DNA from: Actinoalloteichus caeruleus DSM 43889
GTDB taxonomy: Bacteria; Actinomycetota; Actinomycetes; Mycobacteriales; Pseudonocardiaceae
Assembly: GCF_000429185.2 (NCBI RefSeq)
Contig: NZ_AUBJ02000001.1
Location: forward strand, 4,774,001 to 4,838,000
DNA: 64,000 nt
Direction: 5' to 3'
Each line of letters begins with the position of its first letter. Within the stretch, counting starts at the first letter, position 1. This document shows positions 9,122 through 18,494 of this stretch, piece by piece. Below the pieces are notes generated by a model, which was not told the DNA's origin, ran no database searches, and saw only the letters and a list, made by a program, of their open reading frames with translations. A program made the translations under genes and the position numbers.

Positions 9122-10319
9122 CGGCCCGGCCCCGGTCGCGCTCGGCGCTGAGCCGGCGCAACAGGACCTCGAAGGGGCCTCGTCGTCCGGCCCTGCGCAG
9201 CAGGTCGGCGACGACGAGCCCGAGCACCCACACCCCGAGCCCGACCAGCACGGACGTCGCGACGTCGATGTGCTGCCCGAGGTTGAACGTGGTCGGGTTG
9301 AACAGGGCGAACCAGACGACGGACTGGAGCAGGTAACAGGTCATGGACCGTTCGCCCGAGGCCCGGAGCGCGGTGACGAGCGGTCCGCCTCGGTCACCGA
9401 GGCGGACGGCGAGCAGGGCGATCAGCGCCGCGTAACCCAGTCCACCCGCGACGCCGGCCGTCGAGTGCAGCGCGAAGGCGGCGGTGGACACGAGGGTGGA
9501 GGTGTCGGTCCACAGCAGCGAGTGGATCAGCGCCAGGGGAAGGCCGCCGACGACGGCGATGGTGATACCGCCGATGGCCGTGGCCCGCAGCAGGCCGAGG
9601 GAGCGCTCCGGGTGTTCCAGCAGCTGTCGGCGGGCCGCCCAGATCCCCACGAGGAACGGGGACAGCGACGTCACCGCGAAGAGCAGCGTGCTGACGGGCC
9701 AGCTCGCGAGCCGGATCGCCGCGTCGGTCAACGGGTCCACCGTCTCCATGGCGGCCGCACCGGAACCGGTGGCGGCCATCGCCCCGACGAAGGCCACCGA
9801 GTAGAGCGTGGAGCACACCACCAGGCACACGCCGGCCAGACGGATCAGCGCACGGTCACTCCACCGCAGGGCGCCGACGAAGACGAGGGCGAGCAGGCCG
9901 TAGGTGGCGAGGATGTCGCCGGGGAACAGCAGGACCGCGTGGAACAGTCCGAACAGGACCATCCACCACCCCCGGCGCCGGAGGAACCGGCGGACCCTCG
10001 GCCAGTCCCACCCGCTCACCGCCCGGTTGGCCGCGACGCGGGCGAGCCCGTAGCCGAAGAGCGCCGCGAACATCGGGTAGCCACGGCTGTCGGCGAACAG
10101 GGTGAGGACGGCGGCGGCGATCCGGTCGAGGACGTCCCCGTGCGTCGGGTATCCGCCGGCGAAGTGGCTGTCCCCGCCGACCAGCATGTGAGCGTGGACC
10201 AACGCGATCACGGCCAGCATCACGCCTCGGGCGAGGTCGGGCGCGAGGGACCTCGCGTGCGGCGTGTTCGCCGAGGGTGGGGACCCGGACGAACGACCTG
10301 AGGTGGCGGGAACGGACAC
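9100..10319 (-). CDS. DUF418 family membrane protein (3' end frame-disrupted)
   Basis: A polytopic membrane protein of the DUF418 group; function unknown, sometimes linked to transport or acyl transfer. The GTG start at 10319 has GGGGAG upstream. N-terminal RSLAPDLARGVMLAVIALVHAH and the C-terminal SGERSMTCYLLQS block are family hallmarks. Homologous sequence ends at about GPFEVLLRRLSAE (near 9160). As read, no stop follows in this frame: it stays open to 7755, deep in antisense deoA. One extra base would bring a TGA at 9100-9102 into frame, at the hairpin. The end given is this repaired end. It diverges from a TetR gene across two palindromes and is the likely regulated target. Confidence 0.72.
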
Positions 10320-10377
10320 GACGGACTCCCCGGTGGTCGTGAAGGATGTCGGGCGGAGCCGGATGCCGGCCCCGGGA

Positions 10378-10426
10378 AGATACGGAAGCGTATCTAAAAA
10401 TCACCTTAGGGTACGGTCGCGTATCC
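10378..10426. promoter_or_regulatory. Paired palindromic operators between DUF418 and tetR
   Basis: Site 1 (10378-10395) is AGATACG-GAAG-CGTATCT with perfect 7-bp arms. Site 2 (10409-10426) is GGGTACG-GTCG-CGTATCC with six of seven pairs. The shared core is TACG-N4-CGTA and the centres are 31 bp apart, about three helical turns. Sites of this design are typical of TetR dimers. They cover the promoter space of both divergent genes, so autoregulation plus control of DUF418 is inferred. Confidence 0.8.
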
Positions 10427-10443
10427 AAGCAAGGAGGGGTGCC

Positions 10444-11106
10444 GTGGGGGACCAGGTGGACCGGGAGGGGACGGCGCGAACCCGCCGGCGGGGCGCGGCC
10501 CTCGTCGCCGCGATCCACGCGGCCGCGTTGGCGGAACTCGCCGAGGTCGGGCTCGGTCGCATGAGCATGGAGGGAGTGGCCCGCCGCGCCGGTGCCGCGA
10601 AGACCTCGCTCTACCGGCGCTGGAACTCCCCGCACGAGCTGCTGCTGGACGCCATCCAGGTCACCTACCCGCAGGAGGAGGTGTCACCGGCCACGAACGA
10701 CCTCCGAGGCGACCTCATCCGCGCGCTGCGCCAGCTGCGGGAGTGGATGAACACCGACCAGGCCCAGGCGGTGTCCGCGATCATGATCGAACGGGACCGG
10801 TACCCCGACCTCGTCGCGGCCCTGTTCGACCGGGTGTTCGACCCCGCCGGCGGCCGGGTGACCCGGGTCGTGCTGCGGCACTACGCCGACCGAGGAGCCA
10901 TCGACGCCGAGCGCCTGACCCCGGTCGTGACCGACATCGGGGAGGCCCTGGTGTTCAAGTTCGCCAGCGACACCGGGCGGTTTCCCACCGACGAGCAGCT
11001 GGCCGACATCGTCGACCAGGCCATCCTGCCGGCCGTCGGGATCACATCCGGCTGGTCCGGGGAGGAGACCCGACCGCCTCACGCCTCCGAGACCGGGCCT
11101 CGCTGA
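10444..11106 (+). CDS. TetR-family transcriptional regulator
   Basis: A 220-residue TetR repressor. The helix-turn-helix is at about residues 35-60 (MEGVARRAGAAKTSLYRRW), followed by an all-helical ligand domain. The GTG at 10444 is chosen because AAGGAGGGG precedes it at ideal spacing; an upstream ATG in the same frame would start inside the divergent gene. Two operator-like palindromes lie 18-66 bases upstream. The ligand is unknown; the probable target is the adjacent DUF418 membrane protein gene. Confidence 0.92.
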   Translation: MGDQVDREGTARTRRRGAALVAAIHAAALAELAEVGLGRMSMEGVARRAGAAKTSLYRRWNSPHELLLDAIQVTYPQEEVSPATNDLRGDLIRALRQLREWMNTDQAQAVSAIMIERDRYPDLVAALFDRVFDPAGGRVTRVVLRHYADRGAIDAERLTPVVTDIGEALVFKFASDTGRFPTDEQLADIVDQAILPAVGITSGWSGEETRPPHASETGPR

Positions 11107-11211
11107 TCGACGCCGCTCCGGAGTTCCGCCTCCGGAGCGAGAACGCGCCTGGGTCGGGCACCCACTGGCACCCCGGCACCCACGGGCACCGGGGAGGGCA
11201 GCGCCGCGCGC

Positions 11212-12552
11212 TCAACGCCCGTGGTCCTCCCCGAGCACGGGCGGTGCGACAGCCCTGCCGTCCCCGAAGAGGTCGTCGGTCTCCTGGAGGTAGGACGGCC
11301 GCGAGTGCTCCTGGTCCTCCGCGCGCTGTTCGCCCCGGCCCGCACCGCCACCACCCACCGGACCACCGGTGCCCCCACCGGGTCCTCCCGCCCCGGGGCG
11401 GCCACCGCCCGTCCCGCCGGTCACTCCTCCCACCGCGGAACCACCACCGGGGCCGACACCACCGCCGGGCGGGCCGAACCCGCCAGCGGGCCCCGAGCCG
11501 CCGGTGGTCCCGAACCCTCCGGCAGGTCCGAACCCTCCGACCGGTCCGCTGCCGGGCGGGACGTTCGGCCCGGGTGGCACACCGCCACCGGGCGAACCGC
11601 CCGCCCGGACCCAGTCCGACGTCACCAGCGGCGGCGACAGGACGGGAGGGCTGGGCGGTGATCCGAGGTTGTCAGGCACACCGGTCGGAACCGGTGGGGA
11701 CGGGGGCACGGGGAAGCCGTTCCCGTTTCGCCAACCGCCGCTACCCCCTTCTCCGCCGCCGATGCCACCACCACCGGCGGTCCGGCCGTCTTCGCTCACG
11801 CCACGCCAGTCGGCGCCCCTGTGCTGGTGGTCGCCAGCACCGTGCGGGCTCCTCACCGGGGCCGACGGCACCGGCGGAGGTGGGTACCGGTCCTGGCGGA
11901 CCGGTACTCGGTGCGAGTCCGCCGTTCCCGTGGCCTCCCGGGCCTCCGTCGCCCCGTTGCCGAACTCGGGTGGGGGAACGAACGAGGGCATCGAGGCGTC
12001 GACCTCGCGCAGGGCCGACTCCAACTCGACACTGACATCGACGGCCCGTGCATGTGCCTCGGTGGAGGCCGCGTGGGCGGCGCGGGCCTCCTCGCCCATC
12101 CTGAGCGCCTCCAGCGGGCTGAAGGCAGCGACGACCTCACGCAGGAAACCTGGCTCGTCGTACTCCACGGGATCCGGCATCGCGTCCCGAGCCCGCACCG
12201 CGATCTCGCTCTGCGCTCGCACCGAGTCACCGATGCGGCTCATGGCCTCGCTGGTCCTCCCCGACCATTGCCCGAGCGAGTCGAGGACGGCACGGGCGGA
12301 GTCGGCGGCCTCGCCCTCCCACACGATGTCGCGGGTGGCCGACATCGCCCGCAGTACGTCGCGGACCTCCTTCATGGCGGAGCGCATCTCGTACCAGCCC
12401 TCGGCGATGTCCGCACAACCGGCTGGATCGTTGTTCTCGCGCACCCAGCGGCGCAGGGTGGCGTGGTCCACGGCCGCGTAGTTGTGGGGACAGCCGAAGG
12501 TGGGGGCGCGGGAGGGGGAACGCTCGGTGAGTCCCCCGTGGTCAGGGATCAC
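11212..12552 (-). CDS. PPE-like protein with Gly/Pro-rich C-terminus
   Basis: A 446-residue protein with no signal peptide. The N-terminal 220 residues are helical and resemble PPE/WXG-type type VII secretion substrates, including a WEGEAADSARA motif at a predicted helix turn (about residue 80) and an amphipathic helix after it. From about residue 230 the chain is Pro/Gly-rich with repeated GGFGPAGG-type units, then a short acidic end. The start is the GTG at 12552, overlapping the lipoprotein stop as GTGA. With its two upstream neighbours it forms a three-gene unit. No secretion ATPase is in the window, so export is inference. Confidence 0.65.
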   Translation of the reverse strand: MIPDHGGLTERSPSRAPTFGCPHNYAAVDHATLRRWVRENNDPAGCADIAEGWYEMRSAMKEVRDVLRAMSATRDIVWEGEAADSARAVLDSLGQWSGRTSEAMSRIGDSVRAQSEIAVRARDAMPDPVEYDEPGFLREVVAAFSPLEALRMGEEARAAHAASTEAHARAVDVSVELESALREVDASMPSFVPPPEFGNGATEAREATGTADSHRVPVRQDRYPPPPVPSAPVRSPHGAGDHQHRGADWRGVSEDGRTAGGGGIGGGEGGSGGWRNGNGFPVPPSPPVPTGVPDNLGSPPSPPVLSPPLVTSDWVRAGGSPGGGVPPGPNVPPGSGPVGGFGPAGGFGTTGGSGPAGGFGPPGGGVGPGGGSAVGGVTGGTGGGRPGAGGPGGGTGGPVGGGGAGRGEQRAEDQEHSRPSYLQETDDLFGDGRAVAPPVLGEDHGR

Positions 12553-13136
12553 GGAGCTCCCGCCGACAGGGTGGCCGCGACGCTCTCGGCCAGTGGGTCG
12601 ATGACATCGCAGGCGGCGGTGCTGGTCTCGCTCTCCGCGCCCAGGGACACGTAGCCCGCGGAGTCCGAGGAAAGGATGACCTGGCACCAGATGTCGTCCG
12701 TGATCCGGTACCCGCGCAGCCCCCCCACCGAGATGTCGACGACCGTGTACTGGTCGAGGTTCAGGCTCTCGGCAGCCTCCCCGACGGCCACGTCGACGAT
12801 CACCCCCGGATCGCCGCGCTCGGCGGCCAGGAAGTCGCAGGAGTTCAGGACGCTGGAGTACTCCCCGGATGCGGGGTCCAGCCCGACATCACGCAGTTCG
12901 TCCTCCGTGAACAGCTCACAGGGATCCAGGGATGCCAGCCGGCCCGCACCGGGAGCACCACCGGCCGCGCTCGTGGCGGCCGGGCCGCCCGAGCCCCCGG
13001 GAGCGATCGCGGCGGGCGCGTCGACGGGTGCGGCGGTTCCCAGTTCGACCGCGCCGCACGAGGAGACAAGGAGCACCGAGACCGCCAGGCAGGACAGTGC
13101 GGCGGTCGTGGTGCCGGCGCGGCTCGCATCACGCAT
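12549..13136 (-). CDS. DUF3558 family lipoprotein
   Basis: A 195-residue lipoprotein. The N-terminal hydrophobic segment ends in LLVSSC, with the lipid-carrying Cys at about residue 27, followed by a Ala/Gly/Pro linker. From LDPCELFTEDEL onward it matches the DUF3558 pattern, with conserved cysteines (PCELF, NSCDF, WCQV, ACDV). The family is restricted to actinobacteria and has unknown function. The ATG at 13136 overlaps the upstream stop by eight bases, and its own stop overlaps the PPE-like gene. DUF3558 proteins are often found beside ESX-type substrates, consistent with this context. Confidence 0.82.
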   Translation of the reverse strand: MRDASRAGTTTAALSCLAVSVLLVSSCGAVELGTAAPVDAPAAIAPGGSGGPAATSAAGGAPGAGRLASLDPCELFTEDELRDVGLDPASGEYSSVLNSCDFLAAERGDPGVIVDVAVGEAAESLNLDQYTVVDISVGGLRGYRITDDIWCQVILSSDSAGYVSLGAESETSTAACDVIDPLAESVAATLSAGAP

Positions 13137-13554
13137 CGCCTCCTCCCCTGATCGTGTCAAGGGAGGACTCGACGGCCTCGTCGGTCTCCTGGGTGTGGCG
13201 CACGGCCGCGCGGACGGCGGTAGCCAGGTCGCTGATGAGGCCCTGGAACGTCGTGAGGATGTCTCTCGCGGAGTCCATCCCACCGCTGGCGACGAGCTCG
13301 TCGTGACGCGACATCCACTCGGCGGCCGGCCCGGAACCGAGCGGGACCTTCTGCTCCACCCGTCGAAGCTCGCGGAGCATTCGAGCCACTGAGTCCGCGA
13401 TGTCGTCAAGCCTGGCTGCGGCGGCCTCCGCGCTCCGCTGTTCCATGTGGACCGAACCCGAAGCCACGCTCGTTCTGAGCTGGTCGACCTGGTTGGTCAC
13501 CGCCGCCCCGACGGGTGCCAGGCGGGCGCCGCCAGCTCCGAATGGTGTCGTCAT
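13129..13554 (-). CDS. Small helical hypothetical protein (ESX-like module)
   Basis: About 141 residues, predicted almost wholly helical, with no signal peptide and no cysteine. The start is taken as the ATG at 13554 (MTTPFGAGGARLAP); a longer frame begins at 13677 but its N-terminus looks non-coding. The length, helical hairpin character and position before a DUF3558 lipoprotein and a PPE-like gene resemble type VII secretion-associated type C proteins. No catalytic motif is seen. It is the first gene of the three-gene unit. Confidence 0.6.
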   Translation of the reverse strand: MTTPFGAGGARLAPVGAAVTNQVDQLRTSVASGSVHMEQRSAEAAAARLDDIADSVARMLRELRRVEQKVPLGSGPAAEWMSRHDELVASGGMDSARDILTTFQGLISDLATAVRAAVRHTQETDEAVESSLDTIRGGGDA

Positions 13555-14123
13555 CCCAAGGACCCCCGCACTGATCTCCCCGGACGAGTCGCGACTGGTC
13601 GACTCGTGCCCAAGGGCAAGCCGATCGAAAAGTAGCAGCGGTGATCGAGATGCGGAGAGTATTCGACTCACTACCACCCGTGTGTAGTAGGTGGTCGCCG
13701 TCAGGCACCACGACGGAACACGGACCCGTCAGGCGCGTGGGTGCTGATCACGGCAGAGGTGCCGTCGTCGGGTGCCGCTGCTCGTCAGGGAGCACGTTCC
13801 CCAGCCCGGGCCGTGCGGCGGGAAGCGCTGTCGGAGAGCGCATCACCTGACGCTGGTTGCCGGGAGGGGCCGGGGCTGGGCCGTTCTCGGCGGTGGTCCC
13901 CGGTGGTCGCCCGGGCGCGTGCGGCAGGACGGCAGCGCGGCCGGGGGCCGTGTGCCGGACGCGGCGCAGCGACTCAGCGGGCAAGCGGCGGGGGCGAGGT
14001 CGCCGCCAGGCGGCTGACGACGGCCGGCGGCGGGAGGTGGGTGGTGTCGGCAGGCTCGAACACCGCGCCTGAGGGGCGCGGCCGGGGCCTGCCGGAAGGG
14101 TGCCGGGCGGCCACCCGACGGCA
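13555..14123. other. Intergenic region
   Basis: About 570 bases with no supported gene. The right part is GC-rich with open frames in several phases, the usual background here. The part near 13630-13700 is relatively A/T-richer and probably holds the minus-strand promoter of the ESX-like unit, with imperfect dyad CTACCACC / GGTGGT around 13672-13694. Confidence 0.4.
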
Positions 14124-14157
14124 GGAGGGGGTGGCCGCTGTCGCGGCCACCCCCTCC
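14124..14157 (-). terminator. Strong terminator of the coiled-coil gene
   Basis: A perfect 15-bp stem GGAGGGGGTGGCCGC / GCGGCCACCCCCTCC with a TGTC loop. It abuts the annotated 14159 stop but lies 17 bases from the alternative stop at 14175, a more normal spacing. This is one reason to suspect a frameshift in the upstream gene. Confidence 0.8.
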
Positions 14158-14158
14158 G

Positions 14159-15418
14159 TCAGCGTGACGCGGGCTCAGGCGCTCTCGATGGCGTCGGCCT
14201 CGTCGCCCTTCTCCCCCTCGCGGCCCTTGCCGCCCTTGCGGGTGGCGCGGCGCTGCTGCCGGGGCAGCGGGGTGGGCGGTGGCGGCGGCGTGGGGCCCCA
14301 CCGAGGATCAGCTCGGCGAAGGTGGCCATCGCCTCGTCGAGCTGGGTGGCGTTGCGCCGTTCGGACTCCGCGTTGGCCTCCCGCACCATGCTGTTCACCG
14401 CGCCGGTGTCCGGGCGGTCGGCGAGGGTGCCGTCGATCCGGTCGAGGTGCGTCTCGACGGCGCGGTTCAGCTCGGAGATCTTCGACAGGACGTCGGAGTC
14501 CACCTCGCGCAGGCGGGTGTCCACGGCGTCGTTCAGTTCACCGATCCGGCCGAGGACGCTGTCATCGACCTTCTCCACCCGGCTGTTGACGTCCTGCACG
14601 CGGCGGGAGAGCTGTTCCAGGCGCTCGGCGAGGGCGTCGAGCTTCTCGGTCGGGTCGACCGCCGGGCGCTCCAGCAGGCTGTCGAGCTTGCGCTGGACCT
14701 CGTCCCGCGTCTCGCGCAGCTGGTCGCCCAGTGTCTCGCGGCTGGTCTCCACGCTCGCGCGCACGGCCTCGGACGACGAGGTGACCTCGCCGCGCACGGT
14801 CTCCGCGGACTCCGTGACGTGCCGCTGGAGGGCTTCCTTGGTCCCGTCCAGGTGCTCGTGCACACCCTCGTCGACCTCGTCGATGCGGCTGCGCAGCGAC
14901 AGCTCCAGGCCGTCCATCCGCTCCCGCACCGGGCCGTGCACCGCGGCGGGCATGTTCTCCAGCCGGGTGTCCTGCTTGTCCAGGTGCAGGCCCAGGTCGT
15001 CCAGGCGCTTGTGGATGTGGCCGAGGCGGTCCTCCAGGCCGTCCATCCGCCCCGCGACGCCGTCGAAGCGTCCGGAGACCCCGTCGAGGCGGCCGTCGAG
15101 CTGGGCGAACGGCTTGGCCAGCTTGTCCACCAGGCCGTCGACCGCGTGCAGCAGCCCCGAGATAGCGGTGTCCTGGGACTCCAGTTTCGAGAGCGCCTCG
15201 TCCAGTCTCTCGGCCAGGACGCTGACCTCGGTGCGATCGGGCAGTTCGGACAGTCGCTTGCGGACGGAACCGAGCGACTCGAGAGGGGACAGCCGAGCGT
15301 GGATCTCGTCCAACGCGTCGAAGACCTGTTGCTGCTCGCTGTCGCGGATCTCGGCCGCTCGCGTCAACATCGAGCGCATCCGGTCGAACGACAACGCTGA
15401 GTGGTTGTTCTCGTTCAC
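14159..15418 (-). CDS. Long heptad-repeat coiled-coil protein (C-terminus frame-shifted)
   Basis: About 419 residues with no signal peptide or membrane span; almost the whole chain is a predicted coiled coil. Between about residues 105 and 155 there are exact seven-residue units of the form Arg-Leu-Asp-Gly-Val-x-x ([35 protein letters not shown]). Similar actinomycete proteins are annotated only by composition. The last 46 residues as read are Arg/Ala/Pro-rich with poor GC3. Adding one base in the GGGGCCCC run at 14292-14299 gives a GC3-rich ending, a proline stretch then an [20 protein letters not shown] tail, stopping at 14175-14177. A structural or scaffold role is possible but unproven. 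Confidence 0.72.
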   Translation of the reverse strand: MNENNHSALSFDRMRSMLTRAAEIRDSEQQQVFDALDEIHARLSPLESLGSVRKRLSELPDRTEVSVLAERLDEALSKLESQDTAISGLLHAVDGLVDKLAKPFAQLDGRLDGVSGRFDGVAGRMDGLEDRLGHIHKRLDDLGLHLDKQDTRLENMPAAVHGPVRERMDGLELSLRSRIDEVDEGVHEHLDGTKEALQRHVTESAETVRGEVTSSSEAVRASVETSRETLGDQLRETRDEVQRKLDSLLERPAVDPTEKLDALAERLEQLSRRVQDVNSRVEKVDDSVLGRIGELNDAVDTRLREVDSDVLSKISELNRAVETHLDRIDGTLADRPDTGAVNSMVREANAESERRNATQLDEAMATFAELILGGAPRRRHRPPRCPGSSAAPPARAARAARGRRATRPTPSRAPEPASR

Positions 15419-15893
15419 GGCGTGGGTGACCTTCGTCAGGGGGCGGGGGCGACACAGCGAGCCTAACCAGTCAGTGGCACGACCGGAAAGGACCCCCAGC
15501 GATAACGCGATTACTGGGTGTAGACGACCGCGTCGTCACGGAGCGGTACCGCGACGACCTGTCTTCTTCGGTTGTGTCCTCAGTGTAAGGAACGTCCCCC
15601 GACGGATGGCGGTGCCGGCGCCGTGGCAGGCATCCGTGATCAACAGCTACGCGCCGTGTCTACCACGCGGGATGGCTCCCGGCCAGCCACCACGCCGAGC
15701 GACCTCCGTTCGCGGAGGTGTCGGACCGCCTGGTGAGCGGGGGGAGCGGGGGAGCCGGCCGTCGTGGCAGGGTGACGGACGATCAACCACCCCTTCGGAC
15801 CACCGAGCGGTCCGATCCGGCGATCCTCACCTGCCCGGGGCCGTGGGTCACCTGGCTGATCCCAAGGGGCTGAACCCCGCTGGCCCACGCCGA
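15419..15893. other. Divergent intergenic region with UUCG hairpin
   Basis: About 475 bases between the coiled-coil gene and add. No supported gene. A perfect 7-bp stem ACCTCCG (15702-15708) and CGGAGGT (15713-15719) closes a TTCG tetraloop, a very stable RNA fold of unknown role. The remaining sequence is expected to hold the minus-strand promoter. Confidence 0.45.
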
Positions 15894-15905
15894 TACATTG
15901 GGGCC
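15894..15905 (+). promoter_or_regulatory. -10 element of add, probably leaderless
   Basis: TACATT at 15894-15899 lies six bases before the add ATG, and no ribosome binding site is present. This places the transcription start at or next to the start codon, the arrangement of leaderless actinobacterial mRNAs. Confidence 0.6.
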
Positions 15906-17003
15906 ATGTCGACGCCGCTGACGTCGGAGAACCTCCGACTCGCCCCGAAAGTCGTGCTGCACGACCACCTCGACGGTGGTCTGCGGCCCCAGACCCTGAT
16001 CGACCTCGCGAAGGAGACCGGGTACGACCGGCTCCCGAGCACGGACGCCGGCACCCTGGCGACCTGGTTCCGCGAGAGCGCGAACTCCGGTTCGCTGGAG
16101 CGCTACCTGGAAACCTTCGCGCACACCGTGGGCGTCATGCAGACCAGGGACGCCATCACCCGCATCGCCGCCGAGGCCGCCGAGGACCTGGCCGCGGACG
16201 GCGTGGTCTACGCGGAGGTGCGTTACGCGCCGGAGCAGTCCCAGCAGAAGGGGCTGGGGCTCGACGAGATCGTGGAGGCCACCCAGGAGGGGTTCGCGCT
16301 CGGCGCCTCACGTGCCGCCGCCGACGGCCGCACGATCCGGGTCGGGACCCTGCTGTGCGGGATGCGCCAGGCGGACCGTTCGCAGGAGATCGCCGAACTC
16401 GCGGTCCGCCACCGCGACTCCGGCGTCGTCGGTTTCGACATCGCCGGCCCCGAGGCTGGCTTCCCCCCCACCCGGCAGATCGACACCTTCGAGTACCTCC
16501 GCCAGGAGAACATGCACTTCACCATCCACGCCGGCGAGTCGTTCGGGCTCCCGTCGGTGTGGGAGGCGGTGCAACGCTGCGGCGCGGAACGGCTCGGGCA
16601 CGGCGTCCGCCTCGCCGACGACGTGACCGTGGGCGAGGACGGTTCGGTGAAGCTGGGCGAGGTCGCCTCCTACGTGCGCGATCGGCGGATCGCGCTGGAG
16701 ATGTGCCCGTCGTCCAACCTCCAGACCGGCGCGGCGAAGTCCCTGGAGGAACACCCGTTCCCCCTGCTGGCCGCCGAGCGGTTCCGGGTGACCGTCAACA
16801 CCGACAACCGCCTGATGAGCGACTGCACGGTGTCGAGCGAGTTCGGACTCCTCGTCGAGGCGTTCGGCTACGGCTGGGAGGACGTGGAGCGCTTCACGCT
16901 GAACGCCGCCAAGGCCGCCTTCATCGACTACGAGGACCGCCGCGCCCTCATCGACGACGTCCTCATCCCCGCCTACCAGGCGCTGGCCGGGGACGGCAGC
17001 TGA
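15906..17003 (+). CDS. add: Adenosine deaminase
   Basis: A 365-residue zinc enzyme deaminating adenosine and deoxyadenosine to inosine forms. The metal-binding HDHLDGG is at residues 19-25 (His19 and His21). HAGE at about residue 208 supplies the metal-ligand His and the catalytic Glu. LGHG and the NTDN motif near the end complete the active site. Length is normal. The ATG at 15906 has no ribosome binding site but stands six bases after a TACATT -10 element. It stands alone, bounded downstream by a strong bidirectional hairpin. Inosine formed here can be cleaved by the purine nucleoside phosphorylase at 41.8 kb. Confidence 0.96.
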   Translation: MSTPLTSENLRLAPKVVLHDHLDGGLRPQTLIDLAKETGYDRLPSTDAGTLATWFRESANSGSLERYLETFAHTVGVMQTRDAITRIAAEAAEDLAADGVVYAEVRYAPEQSQQKGLGLDEIVEATQEGFALGASRAAADGRTIRVGTLLCGMRQADRSQEIAELAVRHRDSGVVGFDIAGPEAGFPPTRQIDTFEYLRQENMHFTIHAGESFGLPSVWEAVQRCGAERLGHGVRLADDVTVGEDGSVKLGEVASYVRDRRIALEMCPSSNLQTGAAKSLEEHPFPLLAAERFRVTVNTDNRLMSDCTVSSEFGLLVEAFGYGWEDVERFTLNAAKAAFIDYEDRRALIDDVLIPAYQALAGDGS

Positions 17004-17043
17004 CACTTCCCGTCCCCGCCGGGGCCGGAGGGACGCGGGAACG

Positions 17044-17078
17044 CCGAGGGGGACGTCCGCCACGGACGTCCCCCTCGG
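17044..17078. terminator. Bidirectional terminator between add and convergent gene
   Basis: A perfect 15-bp stem, 17044-17058 and 17064-17078 (core GAGGGGGACGTCC / GGACGTCCCCCTC), with a 5-base loop. It sits between the add stop at 17003 and the convergent gene ending at 17095. Confidence 0.85.
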
Positions 17079-17094
17079 GTGGCTGCGCGGGCGG

Positions 17095-18426
17095 TCAGCC
17101 CTCGTTGCGGTGGAGGCGTTCCTCGAACCCGTCGACCAGGTCGCGCCAGGCCGCCTGTTCCTTCTCGTACGGCGGGCTGGGCGCGAGCCGGGTCGGGTCG
17201 GGACGCAGCGCGAAGGACACCAACCACCCCAGGCTGGTCGACGGGGCCAGGGCCTCGGCCGCCGAGTCGTCCGCCGCCCAGTCGGCCGCGTCGGTGAGGA
17301 GCTCCACGGCGAGTTCCAGTTGGTTGGCGTCGATACCCTCCGGGCCCTCGGCGAGTTCCTCGTCGAGACCGACGAGGGTGTAGGTGTTGTCGCCGTCGAC
17401 GTCCTCGATCGCCAGTTCGCCGGCCGAGGACTTCGCGAGCACCTCCGGCCAGGTCGACACCTCGGCGAGGTCCCCTCCCACCGCGGGCGTCTCCGCGGTG
17501 TCCTCGTCGGCGGCGGGACCCGAGGAGCGGATGTGCGCCAGCAGGGCCTCGGTGGAGGGGAACACCTCGATCGTGCCGTCCGCGCCGAGGAAGATCGGCT
17601 CGTCACCCAGGTAGCAGCGCAGCGTGTACCAGTCACCGCTCGCCGTCACGATCCGGATCGGGTCGATCCCCACCCCGCGCCAGAAACCGAGTTCCCCCGG
17701 GGTGGCATCCGGTTCGACGCCGGCGCCGGCCTCCTCGGCGGGGGACAGCTCGACCGACGGGTCCTTGGGGGTCACCGGCTCCGACTCGTCGACCGTGACC
17801 TCCGCGTCGTCCTCCGACGACTCCTCGTCCTCCGAGGGGAGCTCGGCCGACGCCCTGGCCACCGCCTCGGCGTCGACGTCGGGTGTGGCGACGACACCGT
17901 CGACGGCGTCCAGCACCTCGTCCCACCGGCTGACGACCACCCGCGCCAGGTCCGTCCACAACCGTTCCCCGTCCCGACCGGAGAACTGCACCGTGCCCTG
18001 GTCCAGGACGGAGAAGCCGGGGGAGGCGTCGAGGACCTCGTCGACCACGTCGAGCTCGCAGACCGCCGCGAGCGACCGGAGGATGGAGACGATGTCGGCC
18101 AGTTCGCCCAGCACCCAGGTGTCCGGATCCTGCGCGACCAGCTCCGGCACGCCGACCAGGTCGAACTGGTGGTCGGCGTCGGGCAGCAGTTCCCGCGCCG
18201 TCAGCTCGGGAACGACGTCCCACGCCGGGTGGTCCAACAGGTCGTGGTCGGCGTCGGAACGGATGAAGGCCGCCAGCTGGGCGCTGTCTGGGAAGAGGTA
18301 GAGGTCCTCCTCGTGCCCGAGGAACGCCTCCCACTCCTCGCCGTCCTCGCGCCAGCGAGGAGCCCACAGCGTCACCATGTCGCCCTGGGTGAGTCCGAGT
18401 TCGATCGGAACGATGTCCTGCGCCAT
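17095..18426 (-). CDS. Acidic protein with internal duplication ('primosomal protein' by tradition)
   Basis: A 443-residue acidic soluble protein. Homologues in actinomycetes carry the label primosomal protein, for which the sequence offers no support. Two related halves are visible: residues about 1-135 and about 245-395 share WExF/YxLxCYLG-like starts, LYLFPDSAQLAAFIRS matched by IEVFPSTEALLAHIRS, and FDLVGVPELV matched by YTLVGLDEEL. An acidic, low-complexity linker of about 70 residues (Glu/Asp/Ser/Pro) joins them. The ATG at 18426 gives MAQDIVPIELG. It is convergent with add. No enzymatic motif was found. Confidence 0.75.
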   Translation of the reverse strand: MAQDIVPIELGLTQGDMVTLWAPRWREDGEEWEAFLGHEEDLYLFPDSAQLAAFIRSDADHDLLDHPAWDVVPELTARELLPDADHQFDLVGVPELVAQDPDTWVLGELADIVSILRSLAAVCELDVVDEVLDASPGFSVLDQGTVQFSGRDGERLWTDLARVVVSRWDEVLDAVDGVVATPDVDAEAVARASAELPSEDEESSEDDAEVTVDESEPVTPKDPSVELSPAEEAGAGVEPDATPGELGFWRGVGIDPIRIVTASGDWYTLRCYLGDEPIFLGADGTIEVFPSTEALLAHIRSSGPAADEDTAETPAVGGDLAEVSTWPEVLAKSSAGELAIEDVDGDNTYTLVGLDEELAEGPEGIDANQLELAVELLTDAADWAADDSAAEALAPSTSLGWLVSFALRPDPTRLAPSPPYEKEQAAWRDLVDGFEERLHRNEG

Positions 18427-18494
18427 CGGCTACCTTCCGGTGCGCCGGCCGCGGCTCCAACAGCGCAGCCGGGAACGTCTCGCCTCGCGGCAGC

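Noticed and set aside
14292-14299. Programmed frameshifting in the coiled-coil gene (and in the kinase and UbiA genes)
   Set aside because: No slippery heptamer plus pseudoknot pattern was seen, and six independent genes or sites share the same one-base loss in G/C runs. Sequence error is simpler.
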